From Pantoea sp. AS-PWVM4 (GTDB lineage: Bacteria; Pseudomonadota; Gammaproteobacteria; Enterobacterales; Enterobacteriaceae), in NCBI RefSeq assembly GCF_000468095.1, contig NZ_ASZC01000023.1:1-64000 (forward strand): a stretch of 64,000 nt of DNA. Direction: 5' to 3'. Below the pieces are notes generated by a model. That model was given only the letters and a program-made list of their open reading frames with translations, ran no database searches and had not been told where the DNA came from. Of this stretch, positions 17,202 to 26,247 are shown in pieces. The position numbers and the translations under genes were made by a program. Positions within the stretch are counted from its first letter, which is position 1. Every line of letters starts with the position of its first letter.

Positions 17202-18560
17202 TTACACTTCTTCGCTGTACTGCGGCACCGGGTTACGGAAGGTGCGCGTAACCACTGCGAGGTAAATAATCCCCACTGCAGCCCAGACCAGACCCAATAC
17301 CATTGAAGTCTCTTCCAGGTTAATCCACAGCGCGCCAACAGTCATCGCACCCAACACCGGCAGCACCAGATAGTGAATGTGATCTTTCAGCGTTTTGTTG
17401 CGCTTCTCACGCACCCAGAACTGGGCAATCACCGACAGGTTCACAAAGGTAAACGCCACCAGCGCACCGAAGTTGATCAGCGCGGTTGCAGTAACCAGGT
17501 CAAAGTTGATCGCCAGCAGCGCAATGGCACCGACCAGCAGCACGTTCAATGACGGGGTACGCCATTTCGGATGGATATAACCGAAGAAACGCTCCGGGAA
17601 TACACCATCACGGCCCATCACATACATCAGACGGGAAACACCGGCGTGCGCCGCCATGCCAGATGCCAGCACCGTGACCACCGAGAAGATCAGGATACCA
17701 ACCTGCAAGGCTTTACCCGCCACAAACAGCATGATTTCCGGCTGTGATGAGTCCGGATTCTGGAAGCGTGAGATATCCGGGAAGTAGAGTTGCAGGAAGT
17801 AAGACACCGCAATAAAGATCACGCCACCAATCAACGCGGTGAGGAAAATCGCGCGCGGAATGGTACGTTCAGCGTCTTTGGTCTCTTCCGACAGCGAACT
17901 GATGCCGTCAAAGCCGAGGAACGAGAAACACAAAATGGTCGCACCGGTGATCATCGGTACCACATGGGCATCCTGTGACCAGAACGGTTTGCTGCTGGTC
18001 AACGTACCTGCGCCAACACCGTGGACAACACCGTAAATCACCATGCCGGTAATCACGATCATCACCAACACCTGCAACACCACAATCACGCTGTTGAAGT
18101 TGGCTACGGTTTTGATGCCGCGCAGGTTGGAGAGCGTCATAAAGCCCACCAGCAGCACGACAAAAATCCACGACGGGATCCCCGGCACCAGCGTTTCAAA
18201 ATAGCTTTTCGCCAGCAGGATGTTGATCATCGGCATGAACAGATAGTCCAGCAGAGATGACCAGCCCACCATAAAGCCGACGTGTGGGCTAATGGCCTTC
18301 TGTGCATAGGTATAAGCGGAGCCCGCAGATGGGAAGCGGCGTACCAGCTTACCGTAGCTAATAGCAGTGAACAGAATGGCGATCAGCGCGAACGCATACG
18401 CAGTGGCGACGTGGCCGTCGGTCAGACCCGATACGATGCCGAAAGTATCAAACAGGGTCATTGGCTGCATATAGGCCAGGCCCATCATGACCACCGGGAT
18501 CAGAGTCAGGGATTTTTTCAGATGTGCACGCTGTGGTGCGCTAGAGGTATTAAGCGACAT
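17202..18560 (-). CDS. plaP: Putrescine importer PlaP
   Basis: A 452-residue APC-superfamily permease with about 12 membrane helices, the same length as E. coli PlaP (YeeF), the low-affinity putrescine:proton symporter. Diagnostic stretches include [34 protein letters not shown] and the C-terminal FRNPVPQY, which fit PlaP better than PuuP. Gene position between sbcB and yeeZ/his is also that of plaP. The start codon overlaps the stop of a 57-codon upstream ORF, and puuA follows upstream in the same orientation, so uptake and degradation genes are adjacent. Confidence 0.9.
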   Translation of the reverse strand: MSLNTSSAPQRAHLKKSLTLIPVVMMGLAYMQPMTLFDTFGIVSGLTDGHVATAYAFALIAILFTAISYGKLVRRFPSAGSAYTYAQKAISPHVGFMVGWSSLLDYLFMPMINILLAKSYFETLVPGIPSWIFVVLLVGFMTLSNLRGIKTVANFNSVIVVLQVLVMIVITGMVIYGVVHGVGAGTLTSSKPFWSQDAHVVPMITGATILCFSFLGFDGISSLSEETKDAERTIPRAIFLTALIGGVIFIAVSYFLQLYFPDISRFQNPDSSQPEIMLFVAGKALQVGILIFSVVTVLASGMAAHAGVSRLMYVMGRDGVFPERFFGYIHPKWRTPSLNVLLVGAIALLAINFDLVTATALINFGALVAFTFVNLSVIAQFWVREKRNKTLKDHIHYLVLPVLGAMTVGALWINLEETSMVLGLVWAAVGIIYLAVVTRTFRNPVPQYSEEV

Positions 18561-18723
18561 CGTTCAGCCCCCCTACAGCAACAACCTGACTGGGTTGTAC
18601 CACAGGGAAACTGCGCAAATTGCGACAGGAGGTGGGTTGATAAGCAAGAGTGCTCATCACAGCGCCGTAGTCATCACGAAAGCGAGAACCAGCCAGCGCT
18701 GGTGCAGTTGAAAACATCCCCAT
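18550..18723 (-). CDS. Small ORF overlapping the plaP start (leader-peptide candidate)
   Basis: A 57-codon frame begins ATGGGGATGTTT at 18723 after a good GAGG ribosome site and ends in TAA at 18550-18552, ten bases inside plaP. Its last codons read GAT-GTC-GCT-TAA while plaP reads ATG-TCG-CTT-AAT, so ribosomes finishing the small ORF arrive at the plaP start. The peptide begins [12 protein letters not shown], is not strongly hydrophobic and matches no family I know. E. coli has a shorter ORF, yoeI, just upstream of plaP; from memory it also begins with MG and ends in VA over the plaP start, which suggests a related but longer version. Coding status is inferred. Confidence 0.5.
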   Translation of the reverse strand: MGMFSTAPALAGSRFRDDYGAVMSTLAYQPTSCRNLRSFPVVQPSQVVAVGGLNDVA

Positions 18724-18827
18724 CTTTTTTCCTCAAAATCTCACGCACAACGCGTGTTTGTAGTGTCTATCTATCCGGATGCGTGTCCGGCCTCGGTTGA
18801 AGTAGAGTGAAATCACTATGCAAAAAA

Positions 18828-18852
18828 TAACCGACGCGATAAGCGTCGGTTA
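18828..18852 (-). terminator. Terminator of puuA
   Basis: TAACCGACGC (18828-18837), loop GATAA, GCGTCGGTTA (18843-18852), followed on the minus strand by a run of six T (18822-18827). It separates puuA from the plaP leader region, so plaP needs its own promoter between about 18724 and 18820. Confidence 0.8.
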
Positions 18853-18929
18853 TGTTGGTATTTTGCAGGGCGCATATTTTGCCTTAATTACTGGCATCAA
18901 TACAAGATGTTGCGCTAAATCTCCCTGCT

Positions 18930-20345
18930 TCAGGCGTTCTTCAGCATCCAGTCAATCTCGGTGGCGGTGATAAGTCGCTCAAACTGCATCAGTTCATACT
19001 GTTTGCAGCTGTGCCACACCGCGCTGAAACGCTCGCCCAGCAGCTTCTGTAGCGGATAGCTGTTCTCAAATTCGTACAGCGCATCGCTCTGACGAATCGG
19101 TAGCGCCAGTCCTTCCGCTTCATGGCCGTTGCCTTTCACCGGATGCGGCAACGGCAATTGATTGTCCAGTCCGTGTACAATACCGGCAAGAATGGTTGAC
19201 ACCACCAGGTAAGGATTCGCATCGGCCCCCGCCACACGGTATTCCACGCGATGATTATCGACATCGCCACAGGGAATGCGCAGCGCCACGGTACGGTTGT
19301 TGTGCCCCCATGAGGCCTGAAGGGGAACAAAAGCATCCGGCAGAAAACGACGATAGGCGTTCACGTTGGGAGCCAGCAGTGCCATTGATGCCGGCATTAA
19401 ATCGATCATGCCTGCCAGCGCACGTTTCAGCAGCGGCGAATCGCTACCGTCATCAAGGGAAAAGGCGTTGTGGTCGGCGGCATCCAGCATACTGATATGC
19501 ACATGCATGCCGCTACCGGCGTACTCTTCATAGGGTTTCGCCATGAAAGTCGCCGTCATGCCGTGATTTTCTGCGACCTGACGAACCAGACGCTTGAGTT
19601 GAATTGCGTGATCGCAGGCTTTCAATACATCGCGCGTATGGTGCAGATTGATCTCGAACTGTCCCGGTGAGGCCTCCGCCAGGGCACCATCGGCCGGTAT
19701 CCCCTGCTGCTTCGCCAGGGAATCAATATCCCGTAACACATCGGCAAAGTGATCAAGGTTATCCACCGAATAGACCTGGCTTTGCATGTTGCGCTCATCG
19801 CTACCGGGTGCACACGGCGGTTGGATATAGCCTTCCGCATCGCGTTTTTTATCGACCAGATAGAACTCCAGCTCTACCGCTACCACCGGAAATAATCCCC
19901 GATTGCGCAGTTGTTGCCACAATTGATTGAGGACATTACGGGGTTCAACGTCAAAGGGAGTGCCATCTTGGTTGCACATGGTCAGCATCAGTTGCGCGAC
20001 ACGTTGCGGGTCGGCGGCGGAAGGCATTAAAGAACCGGGAACAGGAAAGCAGATATTGTCAGGTTCGCCGAGTGCCTGTCCCAGTCCAGCTTCTTCGACG
20101 GTATTACCCAAAATATCCATAGCGAAAACCGAAGCCGGGAAGTAACACCCTTTTTCCAGTTTTGCCAGCGCTGAGACGGGAATGCGCTTACCGCGAAATA
20201 CCCCATTCAGATCGTTCAGAAGAATATCGACATATTGCGTTTCAGGATGGCGTTCCAGCCAGGTTTTCACCTCCAGCTGGAACGCGCTGGTTCGCTTCTC
20301 TTCACTATGTCGCGTGAAGTCTTCTACTTCTACGAGGTTCGTCAT
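18930..20345 (-). CDS. puuA: Gamma-glutamylputrescine synthetase PuuA
   Basis: A 471-residue member of the glutamine-synthetase superfamily that joins glutamate to putrescine with ATP, the first step of the Puu pathway. Recognisable blocks are YVDILLNDLNGVFRGKRIPV, VVAVELEFYLVDKKRDAEGY, EASPGQFEINLHHT, GSGMHVHIS and HNNRTVALRIPCGD; the C-terminus ITATEIDWMLKNA is that of E. coli PuuA. It is divergent from puuD with about 210 bases between, the E. coli arrangement. Confidence 0.93.
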   Translation of the reverse strand: MTNLVEVEDFTRHSEEKRTSAFQLEVKTWLERHPETQYVDILLNDLNGVFRGKRIPVSALAKLEKGCYFPASVFAMDILGNTVEEAGLGQALGEPDNICFPVPGSLMPSAADPQRVAQLMLTMCNQDGTPFDVEPRNVLNQLWQQLRNRGLFPVVAVELEFYLVDKKRDAEGYIQPPCAPGSDERNMQSQVYSVDNLDHFADVLRDIDSLAKQQGIPADGALAEASPGQFEINLHHTRDVLKACDHAIQLKRLVRQVAENHGMTATFMAKPYEEYAGSGMHVHISMLDAADHNAFSLDDGSDSPLLKRALAGMIDLMPASMALLAPNVNAYRRFLPDAFVPLQASWGHNNRTVALRIPCGDVDNHRVEYRVAGADANPYLVVSTILAGIVHGLDNQLPLPHPVKGNGHEAEGLALPIRQSDALYEFENSYPLQKLLGERFSAVWHSCKQYELMQFERLITATEIDWMLKNA

Positions 20346-20480
20346 GATCCCACCCGCCCTTTACCGTTTGTCAGGTTTGCGCAATGCTCAAAATAACAGC
20401 CACAAATCTAAGATAGCTCCTGGAGAAAAAGTGTGCAAATGTAACAAATCTGTTTGAAGATTAGCCAGACGGTTGCTAGA

Positions 20481-20495
20481 TTGACATTATATTGC
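20481..20495. promoter_or_regulatory. PuuR operator-like site
   Basis: TTGACATTATATTGC lies in the puuA-puuD divergent region and shares CATTATATT with the reverse complement of the E. coli PuuR operator (AAAATATAATGAACA, recalled). A TTGACA -35-like hexamer coincides with it. Only one clear copy is seen. Inference from a recalled consensus. Confidence 0.4.
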
Positions 20496-20555
20496 ACACT
20501 TTTACGTCAGGTGCGCTTTATCGGCGAAAATATTGAACAGCGACGCGGAGACGTA

Positions 20556-21320
20556 ATGGGCATTATTTTTGACAAACCCTTGATTGGCGTAGTGATGTGT
20601 CAGAACAACATCGGTAGCCATCCTGGGCAGACCGTCCATAACAAGTATCTTGATGCCATCGTGCTCGCCGGTGGCCTGCCCCTCCCTTTGCCGCATCAAC
20701 TGATGCAAGCCCCTCATCTATTAGAAAACAGTATGACGTTGCTGGATGGCATTTTGCTGACAGGCAGCCCGAGCAACATCGAACCCTGGCATTATGGCGA
20801 GGAAGGTGTGGAGCCTCATGCCGATCCGGCCCGCGACCGTCTCGCATTCGGCCTGATTACCCATGCGGTGGGAAAAAAGATGCCGATATTGGGTATTTGT
20901 CGGGGATTGCAGGAGATGGTGGTGGCAAATGGAGGGTCGTTGCATCGCTATCTTCACCTCACTCATCAATTCCAGGAGCATCGTGAGGATGACACGCTGC
21001 CGCTGGAACAACAGTATGCCCCTGTGCATGAGGTAAAACCGGAAGCCGATGGTCTGCTCAGCCACATACTTGGTAGCGATGCCGCTTTTAGAGTGAATTC
21101 GCTCCATCAACAGGGGGTCCGTGAACCCGGCCCCCAACTGCGCATCGAGGCGCGCGCGGCCGATGGCCTGCCAGAAGCGGTCAGTTTACGTCAGCACCCG
21201 TTTGCTCTGGCGGTACAGTGGCATCCGGAGTGGCATTCAACCGACGATCCGGTTTCGCGCCAGTTGTTCGAGGCATTTATTCACGCCGCTGTTCGTTATC
21301 ACAAGGAAAAACGACCATGA
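20556..21320 (+). CDS. puuD: Gamma-glutamyl-gamma-aminobutyrate hydrolase PuuD
   Basis: A 254-residue class I glutamine-amidotransferase-like hydrolase (peptidase C26), the same length as E. coli PuuD, releasing GABA from gamma-glutamyl-GABA. The nucleophile cysteine is in LGICRGLQEMVV and the histidine-glutamate pair in VQWHPEW. An open frame runs back to 20454, but the ATG at 20556 is preceded by GGAG and matches the family N-terminus. It overlaps puuR by four bases. Confidence 0.9.
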   Translation: MGIIFDKPLIGVVMCQNNIGSHPGQTVHNKYLDAIVLAGGLPLPLPHQLMQAPHLLENSMTLLDGILLTGSPSNIEPWHYGEEGVEPHADPARDRLAFGLITHAVGKKMPILGICRGLQEMVVANGGSLHRYLHLTHQFQEHREDDTLPLEQQYAPVHEVKPEADGLLSHILGSDAAFRVNSLHQQGVREPGPQLRIEARAADGLPEAVSLRQHPFALAVQWHPEWHSTDDPVSRQLFEAFIHAAVRYHKEKRP

Positions 21321-21874
21321 ACGACGCCACTCTGGCGCCCGGACGACGTTTATCGCAAATCCGGCAGGAGTTGGGATTGTCTCAGCGTCGCGTCGCTGAG
21401 TTGTCAGGTTTGACCCATAGCGCCATCAGCACCATCGAGCAGGATAAAGTCAGCCCGGCGGTGAGTACCCTACAAAAACTGCTGAAGGTGTACGGGCTAT
21501 CGCTATCAGAATTTTTTTCCGAGCCGAAGCAGGACTACACACCACGCGTGATTGTTCGCCCCGATGATCGGGTGGAGATTGGCAGCCTGGGGGTGTCGTT
21601 ACAGCTGATTGATAATGGGGCATCGCAGCGAGCGCTGGCGATGCTGTTGGAGCATTACGCGCCAGGTTCCAGTACCGGTGAAAAACTCCGCCATCCCGGC
21701 GAAGAGACTGGCACCGTACTGGAGGGCGAAATTACGCTGGTAGTGAATGGTCAGAGCTATCACCTGTACGCCGGAGAAAGCTACGTCATCGATACCGGTT
21801 TACCGCATAGCTTTACCAATATGTCCGATCAGCCGTGCCGAATTGTGAGCGCCCATTCGCCGGCAAATTTCTGA
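21317..21874 (+). CDS. puuR: Putrescine-responsive repressor PuuR
   Basis: A 185-residue regulator with an N-terminal XRE HTH (LSQIRQELGLSQRRVAELSG, then THSAISTIEQDKVSPAVSTLQ) and a C-terminal cupin (HPGEETGTVLEGEITLVVNG). Same length as E. coli PuuR, which represses puuA and puuD when putrescine is absent. The ATG overlaps the puuD stop as ATGA, which fixes the start although the frame is open upstream. Confidence 0.92.
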   Translation: MNDATLAPGRRLSQIRQELGLSQRRVAELSGLTHSAISTIEQDKVSPAVSTLQKLLKVYGLSLSEFFSEPKQDYTPRVIVRPDDRVEIGSLGVSLQLIDNGASQRALAMLLEHYAPGSSTGEKLRHPGEETGTVLEGEITLVVNGQSYHLYAGESYVIDTGLPHSFTNMSDQPCRIVSAHSPANF

Positions 21875-21898
21875 GGCCACGCGCAGAAGGAGGTTGTG

Positions 21899-23176
21899 AT
21901 GCAACATGTGGAGAGTTATTACGCCGCAACAGCGAATGCGCATGAACCCTGGCCAGAATTGCAGGAGAGCATTCGATGTGACGTCTGCATTATCGGTGGC
22001 GGCTTTACCGGCCTGTCATCGGCGCTGTATCTCACTGAAGCGGGTTACGATGTGGTGCTGTTGGAGGCGGCGAAAATCGGCTTTGGTGCCAGTGGACGTA
22101 ATGGCGGCCAGGTGGTCAATTCTTACAGCCGCGACGTTGATGTGATTGAACAACGTTATGGCAAAGACACCGCTAAGATGCTTGGCAGCATGATGTTCGA
22201 AGGTGCGGACATTATTCGCGACCGTATCGATCGCTATGCCATCGCCTGTGACTATCGCCCCGGTGGAATTTTTGCCGCGTTAAATAATCGCCAGATGGGC
22301 CATCTGCGCAACCAGAAAGCCAGTTGGGCGCGCTATGGCAACCATGAGCTGGAATTGCTGGATGAGCGTGGTATCCGCCGTGAAGTGGCAACCGACCGTT
22401 ACGTTGGGGGATTGCTGGACAAACGCGGCGGGCATCTGCACCCATTGAATCTGGCGCTGGGCGAAGCCGAGGCCATCCGGCGGCATGGCGGGCGTATCTA
22501 TGAACAATCTGCCGCGTTGAAAGTGGAGTATGGCACACCGCATCGGGTAAAAACGGCACGCGGCGATGTTAGCGCCACCTTTGTCATTTTCGCTGGCAAC
22601 GCCTATCTCCCGACGCAACTGGAACCACGTCTGGGCCGTAAAAGCATGCCTTGCGGCTCACAAATCGTTACCACCGAACCGCTGAGTCGCGATTTGGCGC
22701 TCAGTCTGCTGCCGAATAATCATTGCGTAGAAGACTGTAATTATCTGCTCGACTATTTCCGCCTCACCGCAGACAACCGCCTGTTATACGGCGGCGGTGT
22801 GGTGTATGGCGCACGCGAGCCGGAGGATATTGATGCATTGATTCGCCCCAAGCTGCTGCGCACCTTCCCGCAGTTGCGCGATGTGAAGCTCAGCTATCGC
22901 TGGAGCGGAAATTTCCTGCTGACGCTGTCACGGATGCCGCAGTTTGGCCAACTGGAGAAGAATGTTTACTTTATGCAGGGTGACAGTGGGCATGGCGTGA
23001 CCTGTACCCACTTATCCGGCAAGCTGATCGCGGAAGTCCTGCGCGGCCAGGCGGAACGGTTTGATGCCTTTGCCCGATTGCCACATCTGCCCTTCCCTGG
23101 CGGAAGGCGCTTTAAAGTGCCGCTCACGGCAATGGGTGCGGTGTGGTATGCGCTGCGGGATCGATTGGGGGTGTAA
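21899..23176 (+). CDS. puuB: Gamma-glutamylputrescine oxidoreductase PuuB
   Basis: A 425-residue FAD-dependent oxidase that converts gamma-glutamylputrescine to the aldehyde with hydrogen peroxide release. The dinucleotide fold CDVCIIGGGFTGLSSALYL is near residue 30 and the DAO-family GFGASGRNGGQV motif follows. The C-terminal FAD block MQGDSGHGVTCTHLSGKL is conserved. The ATG at 21899 is placed five bases after AAGGAGG; a GTG three bases earlier is too close. In E. coli puuC lies between puuR and puuB; here it is absent. Confidence 0.92.
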   Translation: MQHVESYYAATANAHEPWPELQESIRCDVCIIGGGFTGLSSALYLTEAGYDVVLLEAAKIGFGASGRNGGQVVNSYSRDVDVIEQRYGKDTAKMLGSMMFEGADIIRDRIDRYAIACDYRPGGIFAALNNRQMGHLRNQKASWARYGNHELELLDERGIRREVATDRYVGGLLDKRGGHLHPLNLALGEAEAIRRHGGRIYEQSAALKVEYGTPHRVKTARGDVSATFVIFAGNAYLPTQLEPRLGRKSMPCGSQIVTTEPLSRDLALSLLPNNHCVEDCNYLLDYFRLTADNRLLYGGGVVYGAREPEDIDALIRPKLLRTFPQLRDVKLSYRWSGNFLLTLSRMPQFGQLEKNVYFMQGDSGHGVTCTHLSGKLIAEVLRGQAERFDAFARLPHLPFPGGRRFKVPLTAMGAVWYALRDRLGV

Positions 23177-23308
23177 AAAGACGCAGGACTGCTTGTTTTT
23201 GATCAATGCCAGACTGCCTTACGATTAAATAACGTCAACCTTACCAAAACTTGCCATATCCCTGATCTGGTGACAAGATCGGGTTCGTTTTTGATAATGG
23301 GTGACAAA
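23177..23308. promoter_or_regulatory. gtr promoter region with clustered GATC sites
   Basis: The 132 bases between puuB and gtrA hold GATC at 23201, 23264 and 23277, and a fourth at 23159 just inside puuB. Four Dam sites in about 120 bases is dense. In Salmonella, phage-type gtr operons are phase-variable through Dam methylation and OxyR at such clustered GATCs. Function here is inferred; no OxyR site was confirmed. Confidence 0.35.
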
Positions 23309-23668
23309 ATGTTCAAACGCTTCACCAGATATGCCTCGATTGGCGTCGTGAACACCATGATTCATTGGGTGATTTTTGGCGCAATGTACAATCTTGGTTT
23401 TAAGCAGTCGGTATCTAACTTCATTGCATTTTGCGCTGCTGTCACCTTTTCATTTTTTGCCAATGCGCGTTGGACCTTCAACGCCCAGGCGACAACTTCA
23501 CGTTATCTCTTCTACACCGTTTTTATGGGGGCGATGGCGCTTGCCGTAGGATGGGCAGCCGACCATGCCCATATCAATCCCTTCTTCACCTTGATTCTGT
23601 TCTCAGTTGTCAGCCTTGTTTGTGGGTTCGCTTATTCAAAATTATTTGTCTTCAGGGAGAGTAAATGA
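23309..23668 (+). CDS. gtrA: GtrA-family bactoprenol-linked glucose flippase
   Basis: A 119-residue protein with four membrane helices of the GtrA type: [56 protein letters not shown] and [20 protein letters not shown]. It would flip undecaprenyl-phosphate-glucose to the periplasm for O-antigen side-branch addition. The ATG at 23309 gives the family N-terminus; an alternative ATG at 23297 is possible. It overlaps gtrB by four bases. Confidence 0.88.
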   Translation: MFKRFTRYASIGVVNTMIHWVIFGAMYNLGFKQSVSNFIAFCAAVTFSFFANARWTFNAQATTSRYLFYTVFMGAMALAVGWAADHAHINPFFTLILFSVVSLVCGFAYSKLFVFRESK

Positions 23669-24585
23669 AGATCTCATTGATAGTACCTGTTCTTAACGAA
23701 GAGGAGGCACTGCCGGTCTTTTATAATGCTGTTCGCGATTACAATGGATTTGGCGATGACGACGTTGAAATTGTCTTTATAAACGATGGCAGCAGTGATG
23801 GCACCGAGCAGATCCTGCAAGATATTGAACTCAGGGATCCGCTGGTTAAACATGTCTGCTTTACCCGCAACTTTGGTAAAGAACCCGCTCTGTTTGCCGG
23901 ACTTGAAGCCGCCACGGGAGATGTAGTCATCCCGATTGATGTTGATTTGCAGGACCCTATCAACATCATCCCACAACTTATCGAGAAATGGCGTAACGGT
24001 GCGGATGTGGTACTTGCTAAACGTATCGACAGATCATCGGACAGTCATCTGAAGCGCAAAAGTGCTGAATGGTTCTACCATTTGCACAATAAAATAAGCA
24101 AACCGCAGATTGAAGAAAATGTCGGTGATTTCCGCCTGATGTCGCGTGAGATTGTCGAGAACATCAAACTAATGCCGGAAAGAAACCTGTTTATGAAAGG
24201 GGTTCTTAGCTGGGTGGGCGGTAACACCGAAGTCATTGAATATACCCGAGCTGAACGAGTTGCTGGCTCAACCAAGTTCAACGGTTGGAAACTCTGGAAC
24301 CTGGCACTGGAAGGTATCACCTCCTTTTCCACCTTTCCTCTACGTATGTGGACCTATATTGGCCTGTTTGTTGCCGGGTTATCCTTTATTTATGGCACCT
24401 ATATGGTGATGAACACCCTTATTTTCGGTAACCCGGTACGTGGTTATCCTTCTATATTGGTTTCAATCCTTTTCCTCGGTGGCATTCAGCTTATCGGGAT
24501 TGGTGTGCTTGGAGAGTATATTGGAAGAATTTATATTGAGACTAAAAAAAGACCACGCTATATAGTAAAAAAACAATGTAGATAA
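23665..24585 (+). CDS. gtrB: Bactoprenol glucosyl transferase GtrB
   Basis: A 306-residue GT2 enzyme with two C-terminal membrane helices, the same length as E. coli/phage GtrB. It transfers glucose from UDP-glucose to undecaprenyl phosphate. Seen: [15 protein letters not shown], the donor-site [34 protein letters not shown] and the acidic [10 protein letters not shown]. Start codon overlaps the gtrA stop. Confidence 0.92.
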   Translation: MKISLIVPVLNEEEALPVFYNAVRDYNGFGDDDVEIVFINDGSSDGTEQILQDIELRDPLVKHVCFTRNFGKEPALFAGLEAATGDVVIPIDVDLQDPINIIPQLIEKWRNGADVVLAKRIDRSSDSHLKRKSAEWFYHLHNKISKPQIEENVGDFRLMSREIVENIKLMPERNLFMKGVLSWVGGNTEVIEYTRAERVAGSTKFNGWKLWNLALEGITSFSTFPLRMWTYIGLFVAGLSFIYGTYMVMNTLIFGNPVRGYPSILVSILFLGGIQLIGIGVLGEYIGRIYIETKKRPRYIVKKQCR

Positions 24586-24703
24586 CGACCTGGTTTAGGG
24601 TAGTCCACATGCAGTTCATTCATAAGCGCCATCATGCATGGGGTATATAGGGACACCCCTCTACACGCCACACTACAATTAAAAAATTCATGGAACAGAG
24701 AGA

Positions 24704-26182
24704 ATGCAGCTATCAAAAATTAGTTTAAACGATCCAAAGGTACATATACTCATCCTTGCTTTTTTTTCTGCCTTCACCTCATATCTTGTTGTATATGGCT
24801 TTGAGCTTACACATTTTACTTTATCGATTGATGAGGAGCCATTTGATAATTTCTTCCAGACATTGTCAGCGGGCAGGTGGGGGCATGCGCTACTGCGTCA
24901 TTACATTTTGCCTGAGCCTTACCTCCCTTTCTTCACGCTGCTTTTGAGTCTTATCTTTCTTTCGTGCTCAGCTGCATTGGCTTCAATTTATCTCAAATTA
25001 AACAAAATACATGCTGTAGCGTTTACTGTCATGCTGGCAGCTCTGCCACAAATGGCTTATCAATTTGAGTTTAGCAATCAGTCCGATACTATCAGCTTGT
25101 CGATACTTCTCTCTACGGCCTCTCTTTTTATGTTGGAGAAGGTGAGTGCATGGCGTCTGTTAATTTTTGTCATTCTGACCATTGTATCTTTATCTGTTTA
25201 TCAATCAGTCTTTCTTTATTCCGCATCATTGCTTTGTATTTCATTAACATTGAAGTCAATTAATGAGAAATTAACTTACACTGATGCTGCTAAAAAAATA
25301 GTGCTATTTGGTGTAATGGCTGGCATTGCACTTATTATAAACTCCATCCTGTCTAAGATGGTTGCCGGTCATTACGGAGTTCAAATCTCGGGTTATCTCT
25401 CAGCCATGATTGGCTGGGGAAAGCATGGGACGTATGACGTAATAAAATCCGTGGCTCATTTTATCAGAGACTATATTCGATTCCGTGCAGCTTACGGTAT
25501 GAATAGCTTTGCTTTTTGCTTAATCTGGATTGTAACGATCTGCGTTGCAGTTGTCAGAAAAAAGAGTAATGTCTCCTTAACCATAATTCTGAGCGTAGCA
25601 ACATTCCTCTCCATGTTCCTTCTGAATATAGCCATTGGTTCAGGTATGCCTCCACGGGCCATGACGCAGGCGTCTGTTGTTTTTGCTGGCCTTTTTATCT
25701 GTGCGATATCTATTACTCAGCTTAAAACATCCTCAGTTTTGATTGCTCTGGTGTTCCTTGGTGTTGGCGCATCATCTTCCACACGATTATTTTACAGTGA
25801 TTATATGGCACGAGAGGCAGACAGAAACCTTTCGGAGCAAATCATTAACACTATATACAATAAATATCCTCAATTTGATGCCACTAAAACTCCCATTTTC
25901 TTTTACGGGAGTTACAGCCCCTTAAATTCATGGAGAGTTCCAGGCGCAGACGTTTTTGGCGCATCCTTTTATGAGTGGGATGGCGGCAACAATCAGAGGA
26001 TGTATAAATATCTTTATACCAGCAACATGCTGAATGTAAAAATACCTGATGCTGACCAGGTGGAAAGATCCAGAGTTAATGGAAAATCGATGCCATCATG
26101 GCCAGATAGAAACGCAGTCAGAATGATGGATGGTGTTGTCATTGTGAAACTTTCTGACCAGTTAAGCGATTACAACAGATAA
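24704..26182 (+). CDS. GtrII-like O-antigen glucosyltransferase (gtrC position)
   Basis: A 492-residue polytopic protein with about ten hydrophobic segments and a C-terminal periplasmic domain. The first loop contains SIDEEPFDNF and SAGRWGHALL, the pattern of the GtrII-type serotype-specific glucosyltransferases, which move glucose from undecaprenyl-phosphate to the O-antigen in the periplasm. It follows gtrA-gtrB by 118 bases and is clearly AT-rich compared with the flanking puu and his genes, pointing to acquisition by transfer. Acceptor sugar and linkage cannot be read from sequence. Confidence 0.78.
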   Translation: MQLSKISLNDPKVHILILAFFSAFTSYLVVYGFELTHFTLSIDEEPFDNFFQTLSAGRWGHALLRHYILPEPYLPFFTLLLSLIFLSCSAALASIYLKLNKIHAVAFTVMLAALPQMAYQFEFSNQSDTISLSILLSTASLFMLEKVSAWRLLIFVILTIVSLSVYQSVFLYSASLLCISLTLKSINEKLTYTDAAKKIVLFGVMAGIALIINSILSKMVAGHYGVQISGYLSAMIGWGKHGTYDVIKSVAHFIRDYIRFRAAYGMNSFAFCLIWIVTICVAVVRKKSNVSLTIILSVATFLSMFLLNIAIGSGMPPRAMTQASVVFAGLFICAISITQLKTSSVLIALVFLGVGASSSTRLFYSDYMAREADRNLSEQIINTIYNKYPQFDATKTPIFFYGSYSPLNSWRVPGADVFGASFYEWDGGNNQRMYKYLYTSNMLNVKIPDADQVERSRVNGKSMPSWPDRNAVRMMDGVVIVKLSDQLSDYNR

Positions 26183-26185
26183 ATG

Positions 26186-26214
26186 CAATAGCCCACCCGT
26201 CAGGTGGGCTATTG
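26186..26214. terminator. Bidirectional terminator between gtrC-like gene and yeeZ
   Basis: CAATAGCCCACC (26186-26197), loop CGTCA, GGTGGGCTATTG (26203-26214): a perfect 12-base stem between convergent genes. Confidence 0.8.
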
Positions 26215-26247
26215 TTATACTGCTAAAATGCAGCCTTAAAAATTACG

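Noticed and set aside
24704-26182. Considered as the missing Wzy polymerase or a WaaL ligase
   Set aside because: Its SIDEEPFDNF/GRWG pattern and position after gtrA-gtrB fit a GtrII-type glucosyltransferase; it is also far from the exopolysaccharide locus.
23270-26182. gtr genes as part of a resident prophage
   Set aside because: No integrase, tail, capsid or attachment-site genes lie on either side; the neighbours are puuB and yeeZ.
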